From NCBI GenBank assembly GCA_015680685.1, contig MNCI01002011.1, positions 1,268-65,267 on the forward strand: a stretch of 64,000 nucleotides of DNA, read 5' to 3'. The notes under the pieces were generated by a model. That model ran no database searches and was not told where the DNA came from. It saw nothing but the letters and a program-made list of their open reading frames with translations. The DNA comes from Gnetum montanum. Taxonomy: Eukaryota > Streptophyta > Gnetopsida > Gnetales > Gnetaceae. The position numbers and the translations under genes are program-made. Below, piece by piece: positions 43,601 through 55,859 of this stretch (its first letter is position 1; each line of letters opens with the position of its first letter).

Positions 43601-46600
43601 TTGGCTATGTTTGTGATCATAGATGGTGCCAAAGAAGCCACTAGAAGAAGGACCATCCGAACCATAGGAGAAGTAGCCAAGAGGGGAATGGGGCTAGTAG
43701 CCACAACAATCCCAAGAAGGAGAGACAGAAACATATGCCATGGGACCTCTTCAAAAGGATCCCAAAGTGGAATCTATTTGCTAGATTCCCACCATGGAAA
43801 CATGCTAGTCTAGGTGAGATGAGATGCTAGGGCATCAACCAAATTTGGAAGTTACATTGATAGAGGCTTGCTTGAGACAAATTCGTTCTAAGGAGGTCCA
43901 AAGTGTGGTTCTCCAAGAACTTAACTTTGGTCCCTTCTTGGACTTGGCACTAGAAGAGGTGAAGATTCAATTGTAAGGATCTCCCAAGTGGCCCATCCTT
44001 ACTTCCAGTGGAGAGTGGTACGTGAGAGAGACTTACCTCTTCTAGAATAACCAATAGGTGGACACCACTATGAAGATTACAGACATTAGTATTTCTTATT
44101 CAGTCAAGGCCATTGTAGAGGTCCTTGGGTTGCTTGACAATGGGGCAAGATTGGTGGAGATTTGTACACAAGTGGACCTCAATGTCAAAAAAGGAATGAA
44201 TCTAATGCTGTTATGGAGTCAATTGTAAGGAGTGCGGTGTACTCACTAAGGTAGAGAGGACCTACCTTAAGATTGTAACCTACCACCTCAATCCAATAGT
44301 GAGAACAAGAAAGATTGATTCCTTCTCTGCTTGTGCATGTATCGCTCGAAGCAAAAAATTCCCAATTAACCTCCCTAACTCATCTTGCTATAGATGAAGA
44401 AATGATTCAAAAAGAATGAACATTGGAGGAAGACACTTCCCTTTCCTTGCCTCATTAGAAAACTTTGTAAGAGGGGAGGGATAGCCCATTATGCTAATGA
44501 CACACTTCATCATGCTCTTGCTACATCTTGATAGCAGATGATGAAAGAAAAAGCACCCACCAAGTTACCTGAAGAAGATCGGACACCACCACCACCACCT
44601 ACTTAAGAAACAACATTGGAGGCTCATTTGACAATTGAGTGTATAAAGAAGCTCTGTATGTAACTTCTGCAGTAGCAAGAAGAAACAAGTGGTGGAGAGT
44701 CCTTAATCTACTAGCTAGCTTTGAGCCATTTAAATGAAGTAACCTAAATCATAAGCTAGCTAGAAGAGACTATGCCACTATTTTCAACAAAAAGGATGTA
44801 GGCACCCATGAGATCAAATTTGGGCATCTAAGAAGTGATAGTGTTCATCCCTAGACAATAGAAATTTCCAGAAATCTCCAGGAATGCTACTATTTTCTTA
44901 GTGTGCCTAGAGGAGGATGAGGTGTTAATAGTCTTCATGATGTAGCACCATAGATAGGAAATAGCGATAGATGTGTTGGCTGATTGAGTTTTGAGGCCTT
45001 GAATGCTCATGTGGACATCATGCTAGATGTTGCTACACTCAAAGATTTGTAAACATCCATAGGAGTGGGAAGTGAAAGGCTAAGTGTTGTCCAACATGAG
45101 GAGGTGTTGGACCGACTAGTGGGAACTGAGCAACTACTTCTAGAGATCTTCAATCTCTATAAAAACATCACTTCTACCCACTCGAAGCTCCTAGAGACCA
45201 AGGACAAGCTCCTCATCACAAATGTATAACTTTAGATAGCCATGTTGGCTGATCGAGTTTTGAGGCCTTGAATGATCATGTGGACATCATGCTAGATGTT
45301 GCTACACTCAAAGATGTGCAGACATCCATAGGAGTGGGAAGTGAAATGCTAAGTGTAGTCCAACATGAGGAGGTGTTGGACCGACTAGTGGGAACTGAGC
45401 AACTACTTCTAGAGATCTTCAATCTCTATAAAAACATCACTTCTACCCACTCGAAGCTCCTAGAGACCAAGGACAAGCTCCTCATCACAAATGTATAACT
45501 TTAGATAGCCATGATAAAAAATCAACGGTTGGCTACCAAAGTTTCAAAATTGATAGCTCACTTGGTCGATGCCATCATTCTCAACCAAGTAGCTACATGA
45601 GATGAAGCTTTCTTGCAGTTTCAGAATAAAGTAAAAGAGGTGAGAATGCAAAGGAGATGGTGGCCTTCGATGTATGCTTATCAAAGGATTTAGTCTTGAG
45701 CACCGATAAGGACTTGTCACAAGTCTACAAGGAGAACCTCACTTTGACCAAAAACATTTACCACCTATGCAATGTCAATTTACAAAAGGACTAGCTGATT
45801 GAGTTTGTATGATAACTACAAGAGTAGCTTACCAATGTGAACATGGATTTGAGGAGGTTGGTAGCTAAAAATTACAATCTCTCAATGCAGAAAGTCTGTG
45901 CGCATATTAGAAAATAGCTATTGAGATAGCCACTAAGAAGAATGAGGCCTTGAAATTTAAACAAGTAGAGAATTATTACAAGGACTAGGTTGGACTTCTC
46001 AAGGAGGTAAACAAAAAAGAAATTTAGTTGGTTAAGGTGAAGATGAACGAGGCCCTCCAACAACTTTAAGAAAGAGAAGATATGTGGCAACTAATCTTTT
46101 ATGGATTAAATGCCTACAACAAAGCAAATATTTGCATAAAGGAGTTGCAAATTGAGGAGATGACTAAATACATGGAACTTGCCAACCTCCATTACCTAAA
46201 CTTAGCAATATTGACAACTGGAAGACTGTGGTTAGAGTTAAAGAAACAAGGGCTAGCTCATACCTCCTTTACAAGGCCAAGTTCAAGCATCACAATGACA
46301 CCAAGCAGAAGTTAGAAATAGTGAATGCAGAGCTTGAAGTTCTTACAAGTTAGTTTATAGACTAGCGATTGGTTGCTGAGAACTTGACAAATATGATGAA
46401 TGACTACCATGAGCTGGAAAACATCATCAAGATATTTGATGTTGAACATTAGCAATTCATAGCATGGTTTGTCAATGTTAAGGAACTATTCTTGTTAATG
46501 CCTTGTCTGTGGGACATCCATGTTTCAACCCACATTGGTGATGCCACGTGAAGTATGTGTATGATCCATAGATTAAGGAGGAGAAGATAAAGGTATTTTT

Positions 46601-46700
46601 GGATGTCTTTCACCTTCCCCCAGAAGTAGCAACTGTAGTAGGATAGTCGCAACAACCACCTTAGCCTCAAATGCCATCACCATGAGCATTGAAGGCCAGA
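43600..46700 (+). pseudogene. Element F: second coding region (ORF2) of unknown function, degenerate
   Basis: Plus-strand frames share residues with the minus-strand ORF2 of G (49600-52330). Examples are LNFGPFLDLALEEVKIQL..SPKWPILTSSGEWYV (about 43920-44020; G has NFGPFVKFASEVVRMQL..SPLWLILSDSGEWYL) and ISYSVKAIVEVLGLLDNGAR (G: VSYSVKDIILALNLPNERAK). Downstream the residues are Lys/Glu/Leu-rich and probably coiled coil (for example LLLEIFNLYKNITSTHSKLL). I do not recognise the protein. It sits where a pol gene would be expected but has no RT, protease or integrase motif. Many stops are present. Confidence 0.6.
44975..45512 (+). repeat. 269-bp tandem duplication inside F ORF2
   Basis: Units 44975-45243 and 45244-45512 are nearly identical. 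269 is not a multiple of 3, so the duplication shifts the frame. High identity means it happened well after the element decayed, or that it is an assembly error. Confidence 0.9.
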
Positions 46701-46949
46701 GAAGGTTCCTTAGTACCCTAGGAACCTCCACCTCCTGGCACTATTTGATTTCATTTTCATCTTTAGCCATCACAGGATTTCAACTATCCACTTTTGTAAG
46801 GGTGTTCAATTTTGTTTTCTTGAGCATCCGTTTTTGTAATTATGGTGATTTTGTACAATCAAGCACTTAAGGTCAGTCAATCTAGTTAGTCAGTCTATGA
46901 TTCCATACCTTCCCAATTTTGCAAGAAGCTCAATCCTACTTTTGTTCAC

Positions 46950-46981
46950 TCAAGGATGAGTTTTTAATCAGTTGTGGGGTA
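46950..46981 (+). other. Element F: 3' internal end and polypurine tract
   Basis: ctcaaggatgagtttttaat, then CAGTTGTGGGGTA before the LTR, as in D and H. Confidence 0.7.
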
Positions 46982-47852
46982 TCATGAATCATGCAAAGGG
47001 TTGCATTAACGAGGATGCATTGATGCATCCTTGTAGATGCATCCATGTTGACACAGCCTCATCAACACATATGCATTGATGTAATGTCTGTCTTTACCTA
47101 TATAAGCATGCATACCCACCACATTTATGGCACCATTGAATCTATAGAGTAGTTAAGTTCTTGCAGTTTCATTTCATAATAATTAGAATATTTTCTAAGT
47201 GCCCACAATAGGACTTCAAGGATTGTATAGATCCTTATTTAAGCATCAATGTACCTAAACACTTTGATGTGCCAGCAATAAAGATGAGATTATTGGAACT
47301 TCTTGCAACACTTAGATTAGAATAATGTTTACTTTCATGCACTTTATCATTATGAATTTTATGTTCATGTTCTTAGTTAATTAATATGCTTAATTAATAC
47401 ACATGAGTACGATTGCCTTGAACATATTGTTAATGCTTGGTAATCCCAGCGGTGTTATCACTTGGTTTGCCTAATGGCTGAACACTTGGTAACCCAATAG
47501 CATTTTTAATGAGTTTAGAATGTGCATGGAAGGTGGGCTCAGATACTTATGTTAAGAAGTAGATTAAGACATTATATAGTTCCTTAGATTAATTCATAAT
47601 TAATTACTTCATTTCACACTTAGACTTAATTAAATAAAGTATAAAATTAATAAAAATTATGTGCCTTGTCTTATACTTAACCATACACTTGCACTTACAC
47701 AAGTGAAGCCAAGGAGACAACAATCATGTCCTTAAGTTACTACCTTGGTTATTGTGGATTTAGAGAGATAAAGTTCATGGAATTAGACTGGATCGCTAGT
47801 GTAACGCTTGTGATTCATATGGTTGGGCGTAGGGACTACTCACCACTCATCA
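46982..47852 (+). repeat. Element F: 3' LTR (871 bp)
   Basis: Starts TCATGAATC (TG changed to TC) after the PPT and ends CACCACTCATCA. It contains TATA-like 'cctatataagcatgc' (about 47097) and the family words 'cttggtaacccaatagc' and 'atggttgggcgtaggg'. Confidence 0.8.
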
Positions 47853-48505
47853 ACTAGTAAGCTCGTGTGCATCATAAACTAGAACTATATCGTATGATCT
47901 CATTAGCAAAACTCTTACTTGGATCCTTAAATAATTGTTATTTTAATTTTTGATGTGGATTAACATTTAATTCAAATTCATTTTAATAAAATCTAAGGCT
48001 ATGTTTTGTGCATGATTTTTGCTAATCATATTAAAAATATAGTACCTAAGCCTAGGATGTCACACAAATCTTCCATCTTTGTACAACAAGAGATGTTTGG
48101 CATATTCATGTAGTCAAACTTGCCTACTTCTTAAGTCATAAAAATCACATTTTCCATTATGAAAAATAGTAGTTACTACCATATTAAATAAGATTGAAAA
48201 GAAATTTATTTATTGGAGTTTTATCTATTGTTGGTCAATAAATGCTTTTTGCAACTTGAATTTGGTGTGAATTAAGTTAATCTTGAATGAGATCATTCTT
48301 TGTTTTAGACTTGACTACATTGTAGACGTTGTAAGTAAACTATCATAATGAATTTTATCATGGTCATCATCTTTTACTAAATTAGACTCCATAATATTTG
48401 GTTCATCTTGTAGTCCATTAATATCAATTATTTCAATTGTATTAGTAAGTCTTACATCATCATTTTTTGGAAGTTCTTTGATAATTTTCAAATCTATTTC
48501 AACAT
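47853..48505 (-). pseudogene. Helitron-like helicase fragment, left part
   Basis: Minus-strand frames give EYAKHLLLYKDGRFV (about 48120-48075), HPR.RYYIFNMISKNHAQN and LDFIKMN. These resemble the N-terminal helitron-like domain of plant Helitron Rep/helicase proteins (typically YxDGRFxxHPRFRYxxFN). Upstream is an Asp/Lys/Asn-rich stretch (IDLKIIKELPKNDD, about 48500) that continues beyond element G at 63821. Stops are present. The match is by eye to a remembered pattern and is moderate. Confidence 0.45.
48501..48505. other. Target-site duplication of element G, left copy
   Basis: AACAT; the mate is at 63821-63825. Confidence 0.85.
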
Positions 48506-49447
48506 TGATGAGCAACGAGGTACCCCAATGCTCAACCATACAAATCACAAGTGTTGACGCACAATCTGATTGAATTCCATAGATGGGACTAGTTGTGGTA
48601 TCTAGACCGTTATGCTTTGATCGCAGTTCACTGTCTTCCAACTTGGACTAATGGAAGCTTTGTCATGTATGGTTTAGTCCAAAGTGAGGCAAATGATATT
48701 GTTCTTAATTCTACACTACTCTTGATGGTGATAAAGAGATGGATTAATTAAACTAAATGAATGATAGAAAACAAGATCTAAACTAGCCTATGGGCAATGA
48801 GTATTTGTTGTTAATTATCCATACATTTCTTGGACTTTGTGAGGCTACTTCCAGGATTGCCAAGTGTACGTCACTAGTTGTGCCAAATGATACACTTCTG
48901 GATTACCAAGTATCTACACTTAAAATGTTCATGATTAAGGCGTACGCATTCTACTTAATAATAGGAATAGTAAATAGTAATAAATGGAAATATTTAACTA
49001 AATAAAGTAGTAAATAAATAATTAAACCAATAATAATCTAAGTGGATGCTACAATAATGGAAGTAATCTCAATCTTTATTGCCAGTCATGTAACGAGCCC
49101 AAGTACGTCACATTCGAACAAAGGTGCCATACAATTACAAACATCACACTACAAGCATGCATTGGAATTAACAGACTTTGTAGAGAAGAAACTAAAAACT
49201 AAACTATCTACTAACTCTACTACTTCTTATCTCATCCCAGTACCCCAACACCATATTTATAGGCAGGATCCAGATGAGGCGACGTCGGGTACACGATGTT
49301 GCTTATTAGCCCCAACATTGGGTATGCGACGTTAGGGCTCTGATGTCACATATCTAACGTCGCTTATTAGCCTCGACATTGGGTATGTGACATCGAGGCT
49401 CTGATGTCACATATTCAACATTAGGACTACTAAATGATGACTCATCA
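48506..49447 (-). repeat. Element G: 3' LTR (942 bp)
   Basis: Pairs with 62959-63820 (shared 'gtggatgctacaataatgga', 'caatctttattgccagtcat'). Minus-strand start TGATGAGTCATC at 49447. 'GCGACGTCGGG'/'acgtcgcttattagcc' units at 49280-49400 take the place of the GATATCGC palindromes seen in A, C and H. Confidence 0.88.
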
Positions 49448-49459
49448 TACCCCCATGAC
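49448..49459 (-). other. Element G: polypurine tract
   Basis: Minus strand GTCATGGGGGTA at the LTR border, identical to that of A. Confidence 0.75.
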
Positions 49460-49599
49460 TAAATGAAAACTTGTCCTTGAATTAAAAAGAATGGGGAATA
49501 AGTTCCTTACAAAATATTGGTAGGTTGGGATTATTGACTGACTTAAACAATGAAAAAAATAATTAACTCTTTGCATGTTGTAGTGGTGTAGTACAAAAA

Positions 49600-52330
49600 T
49601 AGGACACATTATTGCAAAACAAAATAAAAAAAATACTGGGAAGCTCATCTGGTGACTAGAGGTGGTGGCTCTTCCATTGATTACTGCCCTTTGTCACTAG
49701 GTTGTTGAAACTTGTATCAATTGAGCAAGGCCTGCAACTTCTCCCTCCTCCATCCTTGGGTCATGCACTGTCTAGGCTACTGTACCAATGTCTGTTGGCA
49801 TTGGCACATCCCATGGACTTGGTAGCTATGGAAACATTTGATTCACCTTTACATACCATGCCATGAATTGCCGTCATTCTTCCTTGAAATCCCTATCTTT
49901 ATCTTTGAGCTTGTGATAATTTGTTAATCGTTGAGCTAGGTTTGAGGCTACATCTTTTTGTCCCTAATAAATAGCCTTAACCACGTCTAACTCTGAGTTT
50001 GCCACCTACAACTTCTGTAAGGCATCTTTCTAATCTGCAAACTCTTTCTCATATTGCGCATAGGTGATCACCACTTGTTTCTGTAGCTCACTTCAGTGAT
50101 GACCTACTATTAACGTGGCAAGATTGGCATATCTAAGGTTAGCCAATGCCATGTATTCTTTTAAATCCTCTATCTATAGGTCCTTATTTTTGACTTTCTC
50201 TTGTTGGACCATGGCATAGTTGTCCAAGATGGCCTGCCATTCAAAATTCTATGCTGACAAGCAGTTGATGTGGGCCTTGGCCATCTTGATTTCCTTGTAC
50301 ATGCTAATTTGGTCATGGAATTGTTCTTTCAATTTTTTATGCTTTTTGGCCTCGTTCTGTCATGTGCTAATTTTGATTGCTAACTTTTGGCAAATAGCAA
50401 GTACCTTCTCCATGGAGAGGGTTCTATTCTCCCAAGCCAATCTATTCATATCTTGGTTGATCCTTACTAGTTGTTCTCGCAATTGGTGGATGCTTTCTTC
50501 TAAGATGTTCTTTCATTTTTCCATAGTAATCAACTAGGAATTCTATATAGTAAGTTACTTATTTTTCTCTTACACGATGGTCAATGCCTTTTTATATGCA
50601 TGAGATTGCACGTCTGTAGCAGAGGCATTCCAAATCACCATGTCCTTCTCTCGCTCTATAGCTACTTTCTCTATTGCTAGCTTGGTGGGCTCCCTTGTCT
50701 TGAATTACTTTATTTCGTCTAGTGCAACAAAACAGGTAGGATCCCATTGTTCAGCTCGTAGGATAGCCAACTCTTCTTATAATCTTTGTATCTTAGCTTT
50801 CACATGTTCTACCCTAACCTCTACCATAACCAACTTTCCTTTGGTGGTGATGAGATTTGATTGATATATAGTGACATCACTGGGGATGTCAAACAAAGCG
50901 GTCATTACTTGACTCATTTGCAATTATCAATCAAGCACATCTTCATGCACCATAGGAGTCAGAGGTCTCGGCCAACATTTGTGCATCTCTAGTTCCTACC
51001 AAATCTATCAGGGGCACAACAGGCACATTGAATGACTCTTTGATGTGATTGGTGATCACCTCTACTATGCCTATGACATCTTCATGTCGTAGCACTACAA
51101 CTGTGGTGCCTTCTCCAATTTCTAATGTCACTTGGAATGATGTGACATTTCCAGAGATCTAACATGATCATTGAGATCTCTATCCTCTTAACTGTATTGA
51201 TATCTCTCCCCTCATCGGATCGGCTGATACGGTGGATCATACAATGTCATCCATGACTTGGAAGAGATTGGCCTCATCCCTACTTCCCTAGTTGACTATT
51301 TCAATGATCCTCTATAGGTGTATCATCAAAGGCCTATAATCTTATGGTAGTGGCAGCGAAGCTTATGCTTGTGGATGCTGTGCAAGCTCTTGTTATATCT
51401 CTGTTCATGGTGTAGCCTCCTTCTCTACTTCTTTCTCTTCACTAGAATCTTTTCTTGGTGCTACCATTTTCAGGAGTTCTATGAAGGAGCATGTTGGGCC
51501 TTCCTAAGAATATCATTGGTGTATCCTAGGATTCTTGCATGCTTGCACAACATTTGATTAAGTAGGAAAATGAAAGTGTTAGTCTCCTTGACTTCATTTC
51601 TTCAAATTGCCATTGGATTTTTGTAAAGTAATATTAGTGAAGGTTGGCTGCAAATTTTTCCATCAGAATGGTAATTCCCCTAGTGACATAAGTGGAGATT
51701 TGATTGAGCCTTTTCATGGAAAATAGGTGGTACATCCCAATCTTGAAGTAGGCTTTCTCATCTACAGTCATTTCATTGAGTGATTTTTCTTCTTTGTCGT
51801 ACGTCCACCTTACCCATAGTTTCTTTATTTCAAGGTCAGATCTGGTCGACAAGTGAGCAACCTTAGCCCTTTCATTGGGCAGGTTGAGAGCTAGAATAAT
51901 GTCCTTAACTGAATAAGAGACAATCACCCAACAAATGTTAATAGTTGTGCTCTTGTCTTTATTATTCCAGAATTGATGGACTTCACCTAGGTACCATTCA
52001 CCACTATCAGACAAAATAAGCCACAATGGGGATGCCTTGAGTTGCATTCGCACCACTTCTGAAGCAAATTTCACGAATGGACCAAAGTTCATTTCCACAA
52101 TGACTAAAGCTAGTATGGATTTTTCCAAGGTGGTAGCAAGGTAGGCAGGAGGTAATGTGAGCCATTGTCCTTGTTTGAGGGCTGGTGCTTCTATCACCTC
52201 TCCTTGGGCTTATTGCTTAGTAGCAGGGGCCTCTTGATGAATACTGAAGGATTAGGCCTCCTACTCAACATGTTCCTCATGTTCTCCTTATTGATCGCAA
52301 CCATCATGTGGATGGTTAGCGACTCTCTAT
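49600..52330 (-). pseudogene. Element G: ORF2, unknown protein with coiled-coil part
   Basis: The best open part is 187 codons (51634-52197): PPAYLATTLEKSILALVIVE, FGPFVKFASEVVRMQL, WLILSDSGEWYLGEVHQFW, INICWVIVSYSVKDIILALN, SLNEMTVDEKAYFKIGMYHL and YVTRGITILMEKF. Further left are LEIGEGTTVVVLRHEDVIG (about 51120) and long Leu/Lys/Glu/Gln-rich stretches (50950-49700) typical of a coiled coil, with many stops. Its homologue in F is diverged but keeps the SGEWY and SYSVK blocks. It is not env-like: no signal peptide or clear membrane segment is seen. Its function is unknown. It lies between gag and the PPT. Confidence 0.6.
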
Positions 52331-52392
52331 GAGGTTTCACCCTAAGCACATCTTGTTAGGACCATCTATAATCAAGTAAAAACCAAGTGTTA

Positions 52393-52397
52393 CCAAG
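52393..52397. other. Target-site duplication of element H, left copy
   Basis: CCAAG before the TGATGGG LTR start; the mate is at 59481-59485. Confidence 0.9.
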
Positions 52398-53227
52398 TGA
52401 TGGGATGTGATATCGCATGGGCCGCGATATCGCGTCCACCATGATATCGCATCCCCTGCGATATTGCGTATGCGATATCACGGTCCGTCGTCATACCTAT
52501 AAGTAAGAGGTGGCTCTCCCTTGTTTTCTCATCTAGATTTAGACCCTTAGTGAAACTCTAGCAGTTTTACCTCTCCAGAGATAGAATATTTTCCATGTGC
52601 CCGCAGTAGGAGCTCCAAAGTGAACGGATCTTTATTCGAGCAGATATTGTACCTGAACACATATTTGTGTACGGAAATAAAGACGAACTTGTTGGATAAA
52701 CCTTGCAGTGCATGGAATAGGCTAAATAGGACTTTTATTTATTATTATTTACTATTTATCATTTACATGCTTTATTAGGAATTAAATCTCTCTCAACCCT
52801 TCTCTCCTAGTTAAGTGCCTCAGTACGACTGCTTTGAGCACGTGCATTACGCGTGGTGATCCCAGCAACGACTAGCGTTTGGTAACCATGGTTGCATTGG
52901 TTCAGGGTGTGAACGGTAAGTGGGAATAGATGCTGATGCTAGGTTAATTCAGACTTAGTTAGTTAGTTAAAGTTAGTTAATTAGTCTCTTCAACCCTTCA
53001 CCTCAATAGCATAGGAGATCAAACAGAAAAAGCTATAAAAATCATATACCTTAGACTTATTTAACCATACACCATGACAAATACAAGTAAGTCTGGGAAG
53101 ACAATGAATAATTAACCTTAAGTGTTCCATGAGGCATGTAGGCACTTAGTCTACGAAGATCGACCGGATCACACGTGTTACGCTCATATTCGTATGGTTG
53201 AGTGTAGGGGCACCTTGCCACTCATCA
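52398..53227 (+). repeat. Element H: 5' LTR (830 bp)
   Basis: TGATGGGATG...CCACTCATCA. U3 begins with five GATATCGC-type palindromes (52407-52482), including a perfect CGCGATATCGCG at 52423-52434. TATA-like TATAAGTA at 52498-52505. A poly(A)-signal-like AATAAAG lies at about 52676-52682. Confidence 0.95.
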
Positions 53228-53228
53228 T

Positions 53229-53246
53229 TGGCGCCGTTGCTAGGGA
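53229..53246 (+). other. Element H: primer binding site, tRNA-Asp type
   Basis: TGGCGCCGTTGCTAGGGA, one base after the LTR. It pairs with the tRNA-Asp 3' end over 12 bases from the CCA, then has two mismatches. Confidence 0.9.
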
Positions 53247-53370
53247 CTAAGTGTTTGTGCGCTAAGTATAACATAGGAAATCACTCACATCGTTGGGAGC
53301 TTAAACAAACCTTAGGGTTAATTAAAAGAAAATTTATATAACGGTTAAATAGCACACCGATAAGACACAA

Positions 53371-55560
53371 TGTCTTCTTCTTCTTCTCACAAGAGCAATA
53401 TACCACCCAGGGATCATACAAAGAAAAGTTGGTAGTCTAAAACACATAACCTAAATCCGCTAGTTCCTCAACAATATAGGGTGGAATATACTCATCTTGA
53501 TGAGTATATACCCAATTTTACTTTTATCCTCCATTAGGATGAAGAAATGTGCTAGAGAGACTTGCAAGGTAACATAGTGTTACCTCTGGATCGTGTAGTC
53601 CCCAACATGCTCCTCTATGCTCTGGCACAGATCGGCATGACTCAGCTCTATGCTGAGTACGATATAGGAGATTTTGACATGAGGGGTTATAATCCCATAG
53701 CCACACAACATTTAAGGGACTCAAGGTAGAAGAGCCAACATATACTGTTGAAGGGCAAAGAGGTCCCGCACGTCCTAAGTGAAATCGGAGATGGTGAATC
53801 ACTTATAACAGGTTCTCTATTGAAAGATGTTCCCCCTCCTAATGATAGTGAGGAAGTAGGGTATCAGAACCTATGCTCCACGATACATAACCTTGATTTT
53901 GATCCCTATGAACACTAGCTATTCATTGAGGGAACAACAACACATGACAATCACGGGCACTCAGATAGTCATCACAATCGGGGCTGAAGCCACAGAAGAG
54001 AAGGTAGGAAACATCATCATGCTATGGTTCTCCTTCTTCTTCCCCTTCTTCACATCATTCACCTTCTCCTTCCGCATCTAAGCACAACCATCAAGAGCAT
54101 AACGGTGAGGATAGAGGTAGACAAAATGAGAGACCTCGATGAGAGAGTTGAGAGAGAGGACAAGGGCATGAACGAAAGGAAGATAGGAAACAACGTAGAC
54201 ACCATAGACGTCATGAAAGAGATGATCATGACAAACCCCTGCTTGCCACCCGAAGCATGCTAGATATAATGGAGGCTGTAAGAATACCAACAAGGCATTT
54301 AAAAGATAGCCGGATCAAGCGCTTAGACATGAACAATATCCCACGCTTTGAGGGGGAATACAACACGGATCCAAAAAATCATTTATAGGCATTCCACGAT
54401 GCCTGTGCCTTGCAGAACATAGAGAACGAGTGGTAGAAACTAAAGTTTGATTCCTAGGACACTCATTAAGGAAGCAGAGAGTTGGTACCAGTCCTTAGAA
54501 CTGGAAACCATTAGGAGGTGGAGTACGATGTTAGAACTCTTCAACGATAAGTATCAAACGTACTCCATAGTGTCTAATTTGTGTAAGCAGATCCAAGGAT
54601 GGAAGCAAGGTACTCATGAACCCTTGGATGCTGCCATGGCCACTACTACGCATTGTTACATTGTTGCTTGGGCCATGGTTACGCACAGCGGGATCCACTC
54701 ATCCACATCGTAGATGGGCTAAGGTATGAAACTAGGAGAACCCTTGGGACTTATGCCCAAGGAAGATTATTAGAACTTAGATCCCATGAAATTCATCGCT
54801 TGTTGGAACAAGTAGCCAAAGAAGAAGGGGAGCTACAAAAAAGAGAGAGCATGGAAGAATATAACCATGATCCCTCTCTTCGAAAGAAGGGAGTGAGATT
54901 TTGCAATGAAGAGGATGAGTCACCACTCGAAGAGTTGGTGAATAGGAAAACCTTGTCGCTTTAGAAGCTAACAACAGAAGTGGCAGCTAAGGTAGATGAA
55001 GTATGGAGCTCCTTAGATAGTAAAATTGAAACTGTCCTAAAGATTATAGAGGAGTCTACGGAGGAACGAAGTAGTAACAAGAACAAGACAAAGCAAAGAG
55101 ATTCAGGCCCTGCACATGACAAGGGTAAGGGGAAAATAACTATCTCCGATGAGGTTGTGGATTCAGACACAGACGATGACGGTGGATGTGAGATCTACCA
55201 CTATGATCATCCTAAGGGATGTTGTCCAATCATCTCACATCTACAAGAGTCTAGGGTGTATGCACTCAACCCGAGACTCAATAGACGACAGACACCCTGA
55301 AGGTTACCTTACCCTCAAGGTAACCCAAGATAGTTCCACCAACCATTGACATACTATCCAAGTGGAACTCCACCACAAACCATCGAACAAAATTAGCAGT
55401 GGCAATACCCATAGTCATGGGGGATGCCACCACTAAAATAACAGTACCCTTATCGGCCACCAGATCCATATGGCTACTACGTGCAGCAGCCGGTTTCTCC
55501 AAGTGACTCCATGGGTCACACAACTCCCCAACGTCACTAGCAAGTTTGGGAGTACTTTAG
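53371..55560 (+). pseudogene. Element H: gag, degenerate
   Basis: ATG at 53371 (MSSSSSHKSN). N-terminal block: YTHLDEY.PNFTFI, RDLQGNIVLPLDR, LAQIGM..LYAEY. An Arg/His-rich segment (RKQRRHHRRHERDDHDK) precedes the core (about 54230-54440: IKRLDMNNIPRFEGEYNTDP, FHDACALQNIENEW; then LIKEAESWYQSLELETIRRW at 54460). HIVDGLRYETRRTLGTYAQG follows in another frame. A CEIYHYDHPKGCCP zinc-knuckle remnant lies at about 55190-55230 (first-pair Cys lost). The C-terminus is Pro/Gln-rich (55300-55680). Many frame breaks are present. It would bind RNA and build the particle. Confidence 0.85.
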
Positions 55561-55859
55561 AAGGACTCCTTCTCCTCCGGGAGATGCTCCATACCCATAT
55601 CATCCTCCTAATTCATCCACACCTCTTCCACCAGTAATTCTCATAACACCTCCTGCTCCAACAATGCAAGGGAAACTCCCCACTCAACCGCAGCCACGAA
55701 ATGCTATGAGAGTCATAAACATTCAACCCACTGCTGGTTCTGACAACCATAAAAAGATAAGACCTTTATTTAGAACCAAAAGCCCAGACAAGCTCTCACA
55801 ACAACAAGCGGTTAAGTCTTGGTACGCTCCTCCAGCACATAAGGCTTCGGAGCACCCTT

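Noticed and set aside
49600-52330. ORF2 of element G as an envelope-like protein
   Set aside because: No signal peptide, no clear membrane anchor and a coiled-coil-rich tail; the position alone does not justify an env call.
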